Shown here: in pieces, positions 10,856 to 22,472 of the stretch | How positions within the stretch are numbered: position 1 is the first letter of the stretch | Layout of the letters: each line of letters starts with the position of its first letter | NCBI RefSeq assembly: GCF_011075055.1 | Contig: NC_058143.1 | Span: 7,579,057 to 7,643,056 of the forward strand | Origin: Mangifera indica | Taxonomy: Eukaryota; Streptophyta; Magnoliopsida; Sapindales; Anacardiaceae | Reading direction: 5' to 3' | Length of the DNA stretch: 64,000 bases | The notes under the pieces: model-generated | Told to the model about the DNA's origin: nothing | The model's database searches: none | The model's input: the letters and a program-made list of their open reading frames with translations, nothing else | Made by a program: the position numbers and the translations under genes

Positions 10856-12644
10856 GCGACCACGATTCAGTAAGAAAATCATACTCAATACTCAAAGTAT
10901 TTCATACCAGTACTAATCTCTTCTATTCTCAGCGTGTCTGTACTATTCACATACAAAATAATTTACACGGAACATACATTAACTATATATAATTCTCTTC
11001 ATTCACACATTTATTCCTTTTCTTACTATACACATATGATTCACTTGTTATGATTTATGCATTTATGAGTGCCATGACTTTTCTATTTTCTTATTGTGCA
11101 TCTTTCTCAACTCTTTATCAATCATATAAGCTTGCATGCATGATTCTAATGCAAATGACTTTCATAAAATATTTGCTAATTCTTTTTTTTTTTTGCTTGT
11201 CAAATATTTTCATTGACCGGTCTAGACTATATAGGATAGTACTCGCAGTCACCATACAAGGTACAATCCTCTTTTACATGCATATTTCATTATTTTTTTT
11301 CTTTGTTGTCCATACAGTACAGTTGACATCTTTCTTTATTGTCCACAAGTACAACTGATATATTTCTTTGTTGTCCACATAATACAGCCAATATCTTTCT
11401 TTGTTGTCCATATAGTACAACTCACGTGTATCATAAAAGTCATTATAAAACAAAAAACACTTGTCTTCTATTTTCCAAAGACATGCATAACTCAAAAAAT
11501 GTTGTTCCTTTTTCTCTATTTTCTGAAATCATGCATATGCTATGATTTCTGATGTATACATGTATAACCATAACATGAAATATGCTCATTCATTGTTTTT
11601 TCTTATTCTTTTCAAGCCTTGTCGGACATCAGATTATTTTCTTATGCATTTACATATATCTCATGCATTCTATATGAATATAAATATTTATTATAACAGT
11701 TTTTACACATATCATGCACATAATTAAGCAAAATTAACCTACATTACATAAAATGACACTTTTGTCCTTATGGCCAAAAGTTATATGCCTACCCTTAGTG
11801 CAAATTATTCCATCAATTCATCATTTCTCATATATTCAATACACAAAATCAACTAAGCTAACCCTAGGAATAAGAAATGCCTAAAATACCCTTATGGCAA
11901 AAACAATTACATCATAAGTCCTAATGAATTTTTTTATTCTTTTAAGCATAAATCACCTTAATTCTATACTCTACACACTTATACAAGTAAAAATTATTTG
12001 AATAACCTAACTCAAATTACTTCAAGTATATAAAATGTGAAATTCTTATCTTTTCTTTGCTAATTAAAAGATTTAGGTCTATCCTCCTTATTTTCTTTTT
12101 CCTAGCAACCTTAATCAACCAACAACATAATCATCTATCAAAACTCTAAACTTGACATCTCTTAAAAATTAAACTTTTTACCTTAGAACTTACCAGAATT
12201 GATAGATCTATACTTTTTATAACTAGAGGCTCTGAAAATTAGGTGGTTTAGTTAGGTTTTTTTGGTGAATTTTGTTTGAAGAAAAACTTATGAAAATTAT
12301 GGAGAATTCTCGACCAAGGAAGAAGAAAATGAATATTTTGGTTGTTTTATAAGCATTTTGGACTAATTTACCCTTAACCTTCTCCAAAAATGACTATTTT
12401 ATTCTTAGTCAATTACCAAAAACCCTTAGCACCATTATATAATTTCAAGTGTGTCATTCAATTTACATTCCCACTTTGTCTCTTAAATCCTTCTAAAATG
12501 ACCATTTTACCCCATTTGAAAATTATTGCTCATTTAGTAGTTTTAAATAATTCTTTTACAATTTCTTTAAACAAGTTATAAAATAAACTCTAGGGGTAAT
12601 TTTGAAAGTAGAGTTTACTGGTATACCTAAATTCGGGTGTTACA
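10856..12644 (+). repeat. C3, LTR fragment of the C2 family
   Basis: The sequence is collinear with the C2 right LTR from about 42322 to its end: it shares aaatcatactcaatactc near the start and ends attcgggtgttaca. The first 535 or so LTR bases are missing, replaced by A1. After the LTR end the sequence passes into LINE L2. No internal C2-family sequence accompanies it, so it is a solo or truncated LTR. Confidence 0.8.
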
Positions 12645-15364
12645 TTTTATATCCCAAAGACATTTATGGTTGACCTTCATCGTCTTCACCCAATTCACCC
12701 AAAAAAAAGAGCTATGGGTTGAGCAATGTTACAAACATGTATTACAATGGGTGCCTTGTTCTAATCCTTACATCTTATCAATCCTAACACACCCTACCCT
12801 TATCTCTAGAGGACGCAAATATCATACAAAGCCATCTTAGCTTTGTTCCTCTCAAGCCCTATACTTACCTATAAGAAATATCTTAATTTACTATCTATTT
12901 CTTTATGGATGCTTATGGGAAGGATGAACATAGAAGACTAGTAAATTTGCAAACTAAATAGAACTGATTTTATGAGCAATAATCTCCCCGCTTAAGAAAG
13001 AAACTTACTTTTCCGAGAATTGATCCTATGAAGAATCTTGTCTAGAAGAAGTTTACAATCCCCATGATTAGGCTTGACACTATCATAGGAACTCCAAGGT
13101 ACTTAAAGAGGAAAGAGCCCTTTTTCATTCTGAGAATCAAGCTGCATCACCTTCTTTTGTCTCTTGTGATACCGGTGAAGTAGACGTTGCCCTTGTTATT
13201 GTTATATTTAAGCCCGAACCAGCCATGAAACTTGCACAAAACATCTTCAAGGAAGGAGATAGCCTTTTCCTTAACTTTATAAAAAAGGATAAGATCATCT
13301 ACAAAGCAAAGATAGGTGATCTTATTAGTCTTGTACTTCCCATGGTATTCAAAGTCTTTGTTCTCAACTACCTTGTTAAGTACCCTAGAGAGGACTTCCA
13401 TAATAATGACAAAGAGATAGAGAGAGCATGGGTCACCTTATCTAAGACCTTTTTTACCCTTGAAGAAACTCTTGAGCTCACTATTTAAGTTCACCAAGAA
13501 GGAGGCTATAGAGATACATTCCTTAACCCATCCAATGAAAACCAAGTGCAATCTAATGGTTCTATGGACTAAAAGAAGAAAATCCCATTTCAACATATTA
13601 TACGCCTTCGTTAAGTCAACTTTTATGGCATAATCTCTTCTATTCCTCTAATTTTTATAGTACCCATGGAGAAGCTCTTGGCAAAGGAGGATATTTTCCT
13701 TTTTACCTCCCATAAAGGCTCATTGGGCTTGATTCATAAAAAGGGGTAGCAAGCTTTTGAGCCAGTTCACCATGATTTTGGACATGTATTTATAAATCAC
13801 GTTGTAGCAAACAATAAGCCTAAAATCCTTGTAAAAAGAGGGATAAGTACATTTAGGCACAAAAACAAGGATAGTGTAATTTACCTTTTTAAGCATATGT
13901 CCTGTGGTAAAGAAATGTTGAATGACCTTCATAAAATCCTTTCCAATAATCCTCCAAGCTAGTTTGAAGAATAGGCACAAAACCATCCGATTTGGGAGCT
14001 TTATCATTACTCATTTAAAAAAAGGTTTTTTTATCTCCTTCTCAGCCACCTCTACCACCAAGTTATTTGAAATCTCATCTGGGACTTTAAAGTTCATGAG
14101 TTGCTCAATTTTATCTTGTCCACCTTGCCCCTCAAGTCATTAAAAAGGTTCCTGTAGAAACTCTCCAACACACTAGCTATTTTATCATTGTCATTAGTGA
14201 ATGATCCATCTTATCTATAGATTCCACTAATTGAATTATTGGATTTCTCATTTTTATACTTTTAAAGAAAGCTTGTATTTTTGTCACCCTCCTTAAACCA
14301 TTGTATCCTTCATTTTTGCATAGTCAAAGACTCCTCTATCCAACTTAGTTTTCTCAATTTACTATCCTAAACCTTCTCTTCACCAAAAAGATCCTTATCA
14401 TTAGGATTTCAGCCAAAGTGATCTTGAATGCTTCCAAGGTTGTTCCTAGCCTTTTTCACTCTTTTTGAAATGTTTCAATACTCCTTCTTGTTAAGGGCCT
14501 TAAGCATCCCTTTGATTCTTTTTAGTTTGTTTATTAGCACATGCATAGGGCTCCTTGAATGTCCTCTTCTCAAGCTTTCCTCACAATAAGAAGAAAATCT
14601 TCATCGTTAGCCCAAAAGTTGAAGAATTTAATGGGAGTTCTCTTCCTTGATTTCGCTTCCTTACAATGAAACACACAAGGGTTATGGTCTGATATGATGT
14701 TAGGCTTAAAGATAGCCAAAGTTGAGGGATAAAAGTCAGTCTATTACTCATTAATGAGTGCTTAATCTAGTTTACAAACAATTCTATCATTACACTTTCT
14801 TTTATTACTCCATGTAAGGAATTGCCCTACAAATCTAAAGTTTTCAATATAAGCATTATTACAACATTGGGAAAATTCTTCACTACCCGAAATACTCTTC
14901 TCGAATCCTCTAATTTTCTCATCTCCACTTTTGATCATATTGAAATCACCCATCACAATCTACAGCTTCCTATTAGCATTGCTAGCATGGTTCCTTAATC
15001 TATTCCAAAGGCTCCTCCTCTCTAAGGTGGTACTTCTACCATACATAATGGTGACCAAGAAAGTGTTATTACTATTCTTCTCTTCATATTAGATTACTTG
15101 GTCCATTTTATCTAACACATCAATATTAATTTGTTCCTCATATCACCTTAACCAAATTCGGCTACCATAGCAAGTGTCTCTATTATGATCAAAGTTCCAT
15201 TTACCAAAAGTATTCCTACTAACTTTATTAATATTATCATTTTTTACTTTGATTTCCAATACACTAAAGAAACAAAGATCATTAGTTCTAAGGAGATGTC
15301 TCACCTGCTTTTACTTTATAAGGGAATTAAGACCCCTAATGTTCCATGTTATGAGATTGATCAT
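12645..15364 (-). pseudogene. L2 ORF2: endonuclease and reverse transcriptase remnant
   Basis: The start codon is seen at 15364 (MINLITWNIRGLN, like MTKVACWNVRGLN of L1), within an ATGA as in L1. The endonuclease survives at 14762-14956 with MGDFNMI and FLTWSN. RT pieces lie at 13720-14007 (FVPK, then NWLKSLLPLFMNQAQ) and 13147-13401, where the catalytic box reads FVDDLILF. The C-terminal region to 12645 is recognisable only by alignment with L1. Many stops are present. The RT segment is close to L3 at 21290-21480, so L2 and L3 belong to one family, in opposite orientation. Confidence 0.8.
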
Positions 15365-17580
15365 TGAGAAGATTCAAGGTTTTAAGCCTCTCTCAACCTG
15401 TTAGCCATATTCCTTCTTTGTTTTCTACTTTGATTTCCCATCAAAAGGTCTGTCTTATCCACTCTTAAACCTTCCCTAAATGGCATATAAGGTTAAGTTG
15501 ATTTCTCCCCTGTTTTGCTCTTCTCTTGGCTGACTTTTCCTTTGTTTCCTTTAGGGGTGCAATCCCCTTCCTTAGAATCTGTAATTGCTATGATTGACTC
15601 TTATACCTCCTTACCAATTGAAGTGTTTGCACCTTTTTGCTCTTCTTAGGTGTCAAAGGATTCTCTTGCACCTCTTTGCTTTCTTTAGGTCTGAGGTCAT
15701 AGTGTGTTCACAACCTCCATCTCCTCATTTGCATGTGCTAGATCTAAGAAAGGGTTCTTTTTGGTCTCCTCCTTAGTGTTGTTGCTCATGCATATTCTTG
15801 TCTTCCTTGAATTGTTTTTTCTTCCTTTGGTCATTCCTTTGATCTTCTTCTCTTTTTCGGGAATTTTTATGGTCTCCTTTTTTTATGCATTGTCTATCCA
15901 TTCTTGCTCTTCTTGGCTTCATTCTTGTTCACTCTTCTTTACAATCCTTCATTCCATGCCCAAAAGCCTTACACACATTGCATTTGATAGGCCTTCATGT
16001 ATACTTGACCTAAATTTGGGCTTTCTCCTCACTTGGGAGAACAAGCTCAATGTAGTCAAGGAACTCTTCATTAACCTTCATCTCCACATAAATGTGGGTA
16101 AATTCTACCTTTATCCCCTCCTCCGTGATAAAGTCTAAGTAAAATGGATGGCTAAAGATGCTAACTATATGACTAAATCCCTTTAAGTTTTAATATTCCA
16201 AGGGTATGCCATAAAGCTTCACCCAAATCATTATTTTTCTTATATTCTCAACCACCATACAGATATTCCTAGCCCATTTCCTAACAGACAAGGGTTGCCC
16301 TCTGATAGAGGCATCGTGGAAGCATCGAGCCAACAAGCAGATTCATTACACATTCTAGTTGGGCCAATTACGAGAAGCAGAGCTAAAAGGGTGCAACAAG
16401 TGTTAGAAAAGGCTTGTGGAGGGCCTAAAGACTAAAACTAGCTCACTCAAGGATGACTGGATGCTAGAAGGAGTCAACAGAGAGGTCAACTTGATTCAGG
16501 TGCAAGCCTATGGAGAAATCTAATCTAAAGTGCATAGATAGACTTTGCATGTCCATAATTTTTTATCTGGAAGGAGTTATAGGGATTGTAATATATCAAT
16601 GTGAAGTTTGTTTCAAGCTCTATAATGACAACTAGTCTACTAGTTGAACCAATTTTGTAGGCCAAATAAAGGCCATTTTAGTGTGTATTGGGTAGTTTTT
16701 GTTTTACCAAATTTAGGATTTTTGATTTTTATGATTTTGCTCTTGTTTATGACCGGGCTAGACTTTATTTAGTCTAACTGACATACTTCCTATTAATTTA
16801 ATTAGTAATTAAGTAGTTAATTAGGTAATAAGCTTGGGAAGTTTGGAAGTCCATTAGGTCATGAGTAATTTTTAAGGTTAAGTTGGCATTGCACTTTAAA
16901 ACTTAATTTTTTTATGATAAAAGGAGCTTTGGCCAACTTTTACAGAATCCTCTTACTATTGAATTATCACTTTTTGAACTTATCAAGATTTGTCTTGTGG
17001 CATTCACCATTAACGATTCCAAGGTTCATTCGATTTCATATTGATTTGGGTCAAGAGTTATCTAAGTGACAAAACCAATTCAATCTTAGGAAAAATATCT
17101 TCTTGGATGATGGGTCTTGCATCAAATCATCAAGGTTCGTGTCACCCTCCTATCATCCATGATTCCTTCTTTAAGATTTTCATCATTCCATTTATCTCCT
17201 TAAATTTTAGCAAATAAACACCCAAACCAATAGATATAACAACCTCTAGACCATAGTTAACCTAATTTCACTTGGCAAATTTCTTCAGAAGTACAAACAG
17301 TATATTCCTCCTATGAAGAAACCTACTACATACCTTTCCCATTTCTTGGCTCCCTTTTCTACCACCTCTGGTAGGGGAGCAACGAAAAATCCCCTGGACT
17401 TGTCTTGGTTGTTCAAAGGAATGTATTCTAAGCTATTTCTTCCATTCTTCTTAAAAAAAAAAAGAAGTTTATTCCAACATCTTTACCCTCTATAACCATC
17501 ACTAGTGGATTCTTTCTAACCATTGGAGCATTGGTTGCTAGGAGAAATAACTCTAGTAACATGGTAGAGGTGAACTCCAT
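15365..17580 (-). pseudogene. L2 ORF1 remnant (DUF4283/CCHC type)
   Basis: ORF1 is inferred from position and from residues shared with L1 ORF1. Minus-strand reading near 17440-17330 gives DKSRGFFVAPLPEVVEKGAK, matching DSKGRICVAPPQEVADQGAL of L1. A start codon fits at 17580. A block near 16290-16210 matches the DUF4283 region and is cut by the solo LTR B3 at 16303-17144. The frame is not continuous. It would have encoded an RNA-binding protein that packages LINE RNA. Confidence 0.65.
16303..17144 (+). repeat. B3, solo LTR of the B family with target duplication
   Basis: The block starts TGATAG and ends GTGTCA. It is flanked by ccctc on both sides (16298-16302 and 17145-17149), a perfect 5-bp target duplication. 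It matches the B1 LTR (37313-44664 without C2) and the B2 3' LTR (58621-59429). With no internal region, it is the product of LTR-LTR recombination. The host sequence is LINE L2 ORF1. Confidence 0.9.
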
Positions 17581-17588
17581 TTAAGTTC

Positions 17589-18666
17589 CTGATCCAAACC
17601 CGAATCCAATGGAAGGTCCATGCTCAGTCCATAGTCCATCCAAGACTCCATCAAGTGCAAACCAATCAAGACCAATAGAAGAATACCAAGTCAAACCACA
17701 TCACTTGTTAAATTCAGCCCTACATGAAGTGTGAAGCCCAAAACCTTGTCTTGAAGAGAGGCAAGCACAAAACCAACCTATGTTCAAGCCCATTTCGTCC
17801 CTTCCTTCATTTTGGGGTCCCAAGCCTTCCTTTGGTCACTCATTTATCACTTGGATCCATTAAAAGTCCAACAAACCCAATGGAATGCTTAATTTGCTCT
17901 AGATATTTTATTGTCTAATTATGCACTTTACTTATTGTTTGTGCTAGATTATGTTTAATTCAGTTTGTTAGTTGCCTTGGGTGGAGCTAAGCAAGTCAAA
18001 GAAGCTCAAAGAAAGAGGCAAGAGTTGACATATCACATGGCTCTAGGAATTACTTCTTTTGGCAAGACAATTCATGACAATTTGGCCTTCCCTTGCCTTA
18101 CATTCTTCTTTGGAATTAACATGAAGATTAGAGCCAAATGTCTTTGAAATGAGCTTTGAATGTAATGTAGCTTCATTTAGGTTTCATTTAATTGTAGTTT
18201 GAAGCCTATTTAAACTATCCTTGGCTGGTGTACGTTTTTTACTTAGCTTGAATATTAAAGAAAGTCTTTCTTGCAATTGTTGCAATCTCTCTTTATCCAA
18301 CTCTTAACCAAGGGGTTAGTGGTGATTCAAGGCTGGTGGGTTTCCTTTTAGGCCTTGGTTTATTGGTTAGATTGTTGTTTGTTTGTTCTTAATCTCATTT
18401 ATTATCATTTTCTTCTTTGGCTGAAATCTCTCTTGAATTCTATTTGGCTGGAACTTATTCTTTTTCTATTGAGTTTGGTAGTTTAAAGTTGTGTTCGGGA
18501 TTGAACTTGCTTGATCATCCTAATATAACTCACCTATTAGTTGAACTTGAACTAAAACCACATCAGTTCCATAATTTCCTTTCAAGTTGTTTGAAACTCC
18601 TTTTTTTGCCTTCTTCAGTCCTAACCTCCAGCTTATAAGAGCTAGAGGTGGAATGTTATATGCATG
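17589..18666 (+). repeat. E, LTR-like block (approximate limits)
   Basis: The block resembles an LTR in layout: it has a TATA-like tatttaaa at 18207, then a stretch (ctttatccaact, aaggggttagtggtgattca) similar in arrangement to the R/U5 region of the A LTRs. It starts near TGATCC and may end near tatgcatgca. No target duplication or internal region was found. It is probably a diverged solo LTR related to the A family. Open frames inside it (17724-17918, 18417-18638) are not convincing genes. Confidence 0.35.
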
Positions 18667-19068
18667 CATTGGTTACACCAACTAAATACTTACCCAAATT
18701 GACATTTCTTTGTTCCATGACTTTAATCTAACCCCTAAGGTCAAACTGATGCCTTAAGTAGAAAGCTAGAAACGATAGAAAGTAGCTTCCAAAATAGCAC
18801 AGTAAATAGGTATGTGAAACCATAATGCTGCAACTTACACCAAAGAATAAATGCATGAAAATCGTGCCCAAAGAGAGAAGATATTGACACCTTCAGTTTG
18901 AATTTTAAAGAATCCTACTCACAGTAGAACTTTCAACAAAAAATGCCTTGTACCAAGAGGAACCACGAAACCACCTGAAACCTTAAAGCTTGACAACATC
19001 AATTATAGCAACATAAATATGAAACTGCCAGCTAACAAGACAAACCTAGAGCAAAAAAGAAATATGAG
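18667..19068. other. No gene seen
   Basis: About 400 bases with no supported open frame and no similarity to the other repeats of the window that I could see. Confidence 0.5.
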
Positions 19069-20068
19069 GGATAGGAAAAGTAAGAACCTAATTAACCTAA
19101 CTAGGGATATAAAAACCGAGAGATATAGGAACTTTATTTTCTACCACGAAAGAAACAGGAAAGGATTAAGAAGAACATGACTAGAAAATAAAGAAAAAGC
19201 CAAATGCTAAGATAAGGACCCAAGATTCCGATGAGTATGATAATAATAGGAGATCAGTTGTGCCATTGAGCTTTCCAACTGTGATCTTCAAACCAACAAG
19301 CTAGTGTCTCTCTCTAAATTTCCTTGTGTTATCACCTCTATTCTAACCACCCTTCTAGTTGTAAGAATCCTATGTCCCTATCTTAGCCTTTGGCTTCCTC
19401 CTTATTTTCTAGTCATGTTCTTCTCAGTCTTTTCCTGTTTCTCTTATTATAGAAAACAAATGAATGAAGTGCTACACCTTTGTAATCAACACTTCAATCT
19501 CATGCCGTGGACCAATTTGATTGAGGAATTGGCTAGCAATTGGAAGGAAGACAATTTCAAGAATATTGTGAATAAGGTGTGTTTTGGTGCAACCATTTAT
19601 CACATTTGGAAGGCTAGGAATGATATTTGTTTCGGAAGAGGAGGTGTGCCAAAGGAGAGAGTCATAATTCTTATTAAAGATTGTGTTAGAGTAAGGACAA
19701 GTTGTTTGAAGAGAGTGATTAAGTCTAGTGAGAATGTGTCAATTGCAAATAATTGGGGTGTCTCTAATTCAATATTTGAGTAGGCAAAGTTTGGTGTTTT
19801 CATTTTTGTGATTGATTGTGAGTTGTATGCTTGGATCAATGAGATCCTTTGTTTGTTTTAGAGCTTTCGTTTTTTGTGTTGGCATGACCTAGGGCTTGTC
19901 CTAGGAATGCTTGTGTATAGCTTAGCTAGGGGTTTGTCCTAGATAAGCATTTGTATATTCTTTATTTGGTATAAATTCATTATTACTTACCAAAAAAAAA
20001 AAAAGTTCTTATATCTCTCAGTTTCTATATCCCTTGTTAGGTTAGTTAAGTTCTTACTTTTCTTATCC
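19069..20068. repeat. Fold-back (inverted repeat) structure with a LINE in one arm
   Basis: Arm 1 is 19069-19221. Its reverse complement matches 19373-19456 and then, after a 550-base LINE insertion (L4), 20005-20068. Matching landmarks are ctagtcatgttcttct (19408 side) and the inverse of the same in arm 1, and tatctctc/gagagata across the break. Arms are about 150 bases with a spacer of about 150 bases. Nature unknown: it could be a fold-back transposon or an inverted duplication. Confidence 0.7.
19457..20004 (+). mobile_element. L4, 5'-truncated LINE of the L1 family
   Basis: The plus strand encodes the last ~110 residues of ORF2 (NLMPWTNLIEEL, then IYHIWKARNDICFGRGG and NWGVSNSIFE). These match the end of L1 ORF2 and stop at 19783. 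The 3' UTR matches that of L1, including two CTAGG stem-loops, and ends in a run of 13 A (19992-20004). 5' truncation with a poly(A) tail is the normal result of target-primed reverse transcription. It lies in the arm of a fold-back structure. Confidence 0.9.
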
Positions 20069-20404
20069 TTTAAAGAAAAACTTCCAATTCACCATATCAT
20101 ATGCCAATGATTCTAATAAATGTGATAACAAGAGCAGATCAATCGTGCCATTAATCCTTCCAGCCTTGATCTTCAAATAAATAAGTTAAGTTTTATTTAT
20201 ACTTGCTAAGTTTTATGTGGTCTTATAGTTGTGGGTTTTTTAGAAAAAATGAGAACCAAAGCTAACACTAGAAATACCCATTCCTGGTGCAATATTTCCA
20301 AATCAAAAAAATGAGGATCACTCCCTATACATTGTTAGAATTAGTGAGTGTGATAACAAAAGGAGATTAGTCGTGCCATTAAGCCTTTAAGCTGTGATCT
20401 TTAT
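20069..20404. repeat. Short direct repeats of unknown origin
   Basis: A 55-60 base unit with the core cgtgccatta and a following tgatctt occurs at about 20113-20172 and 20345-20403, and once more in the fold-back spacer at 19235-19292. The start of this block (20069-20105) is an inverted copy of the LINE RT segment at 20405-20440. No gene seen. Confidence 0.55.
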
Positions 20405-22472
20405 TGAGATGAATTGGAAGTTTTTCATTAAAGTGCTCAAGATTATTAGCCTTTATCTTACATTTATAAGCTGGATCAAGGAGTGCATCACTACCTCTAC
20501 CTTCTCAGTTAGCTTAAATAGATAATTGACAAGCTTTTTCAAGAGTAAACAAAGGCTTAGACAAAGAGATCCCATATCACCTAACTTATTTGTCATTGGT
20601 ATAGAAGTTTTATCTAGGATCCTTTGTAAAGTTTTCATGCACAAAGAGTTTGGGTTCCATCATAAATGCAAGTTGAATAAGATTACCCACCCTTACAAAT
20701 TTGGGGAAACTATGTTGAAAGAATTGCTCAAGAATGGAATAACAAGTCTTTAAGAAACTTCATTTGCAAGGTAGGGTTGGCTTTTACTATATACAATTGG
20801 TGGAAAAAAGGAATAGTCTTATCTTTTCTAATAAGGTAACTTCCAAGGAGAGTTTGATAATAGTAATCAAAAGGGACATAAGAGACAAGATATTGGATAT
20901 CTCTAAGGTTACTCCCTCTACAAAGAACTTGGCTTTTGTTTCGTTGCGTCACCTTCCTCCTTACATTTTTAGAAGACAAAACGGGGGTGGCATAGGAGTT
21001 TGAGCTATAGAGGTTTGGAAGCTTGTTACAGGCCTTGGCTTTGAGTCATTTTGAAGCCTTGGCTGTGGGTTTCTCCTATTATTCGAGTTGCACTTACTTA
21101 TTGTTATTGCTTGGTTGTAATGGTTTGGATGGCTTTAGTTTTGTTTGGATGGTTCCTTTGTTAGTATTTGTCTTCCTTAGCCAATGGTTTGTCTAAGGCA
21201 AGGGCTTTCTCTCTTTAAACTCGAGGTTTTGTCTCATGATAAAGATCATTTTGGTAGAAATAATAATTTAATTACTAGAAAAAAAAATTACCAACATTTG
21301 CTTTGTAGATGATTTTATCCTTTTTTGAAAAGTGAAGGAAAAGTCCATTTGCTTACTTATGGATGCTTTGGAGAAGTTTTATGGTTGGTTGGGGCTTAGG
21401 CACAATAATTCTAAAAGCAATGTTGATTTCTTTGGTATCTTCGATGATGAAAGAAGATATTATAGGCAACTCTTTGGTATAAAAGAAGTTTTTCTCCCTT
21501 CAAATTTCTTGGGGTCCCTATATAGACACTGAGCTCTCCTATGGTAATTGTAAGACCCTTATTGAGAAGATTTTGAATTAGATCAGTTCTTGGAGAAGTA
21601 TTTTTCTCTCTTATGTGGCTATAACAGTTCTAATAAAGTTGGTCCTCTTTAAGGTTCAAACCTATTGGTCTTCCATATTCATCCTTCCCTCAAGAATCCA
21701 CAAAAAGATTGATGGCAAGCTTAGAGATTTCTTTTAGGTAGGTGTAGGCCTTGAGAGGCATAGAGTTGAAGTGGCTTGGGAAGAAGATAACGTCTTTAGG
21801 AAGGAAGGTGGGTTGGGTATCATGAGATGCAAAGATTAGAACAAAGCTACCATTGCTCACCATGTTTGGGACATTGTGCAACCTATAAGCCCCCTAATTT
21901 AAGTCAATTGGGTACGAAAAATCAGATTACAAGGGAGAAGTTTCTAGGAGAATAAAGCTAATGGCATCCTTGGGCTTGAAGAAAAATATTAAAGATTAGA
22001 GAGGAAATCCACAAAGATATTAGGATAAGGGTGGGTAACTGCTTACACCCTCACCTTTGGTTTGATAATTGGCATAAGGAATGCCTTTTTATTAAGAAGT
22101 ATGGTGATAGGGCTATATATGATTTGGGTCTTACATGTTATGCTAAAGTGAGCTCTATTATTATTAATGGAAGATGAAAATGACCTTGCTCCAACTCAAT
22201 TCATCTTATAGAGATTAAGCAAGGTATGAAAGGGGTAATGATGATGATGACACAACATTATAGGAGTTGAAAGCTTTTAAGGTTTTCACTTGCTCTAGCA
22301 TTTGGGAGAAGTTTTGAGTGAGGAAACAAAAAGTTCCTTGGCATGGCCTTGTTTGGCATAGCCTAACATTCCTAGGCACTCTATGATAACTTGGAAGTCT
22401 ATAAAGAAAAAGGTCATCAACATGGATAAAATAGTTAGATAGGGCAATTTGGATAACATTACTTGTGTGCTT
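20405..22472 (+). pseudogene. L3, LINE ORF2 remnant (RT to zf-RVT)
   Basis: The RT motif B region reads RQRDPISPNLFVIGIEVLSR at about 20560-20620. After a nested insertion (L5), motif C continues at 21297 as CFVDDFILF, followed by the connection region (about 21500-22000; WSSIFILPSRIHKKIDG is readable) and the start of the zf-RVT zinc domain (CVLC at about 22465). There the hAT element interrupts it. Stops and frameshifts are frequent. The 5' part (endonuclease and ORF1) is absent. It is the same family as L2. Confidence 0.8.
20692..21286 (+). mobile_element. L5, 5'-truncated LINE inside L3
   Basis: This insertion splits the L3 RT just before its catalytic box. The flanks attacccacc (20682-20691) and attaccaaca (21287-21296) look like a 10-base target duplication with two mismatches. 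It carries the extreme ORF2 C-terminus (KRNSLIFSNK at about 20815-20845), a 3' UTR with hairpin-forming CCTTAG/CTAAGG (21175-21198), and a short A run (21279-21287). It is a different family from L1 and L4. Confidence 0.75.

Larger units (their letters stand above)
12645..17600 (-). mobile_element. L2, decayed L1-type LINE
   Basis: Minus-strand fragments in the right order give ORF1 (right), endonuclease, RT and part of the ORF2 C-terminal region (left). They match the intact L1 element domain by domain but are much diverged. The 3' end (about 1.1 kb compared with L1) is lost at the C3 junction. A solo B-family LTR interrupts ORF1. It is clearly older than L1. Confidence 0.85.

Noticed and set aside
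11050..11727. Frames of 60-102 residues with hydrophobic content
   Set aside because: They lie within LTR fragment C3 and are not conserved in the C2 LTR (42711-42935 is a different frame).
15594..16138. Plus-strand frame of 144 residues, hydrophobic
   Set aside because: Antisense to L2 ORF1. The hydrophobicity comes from T-rich complement of lysine-rich coding sequence.
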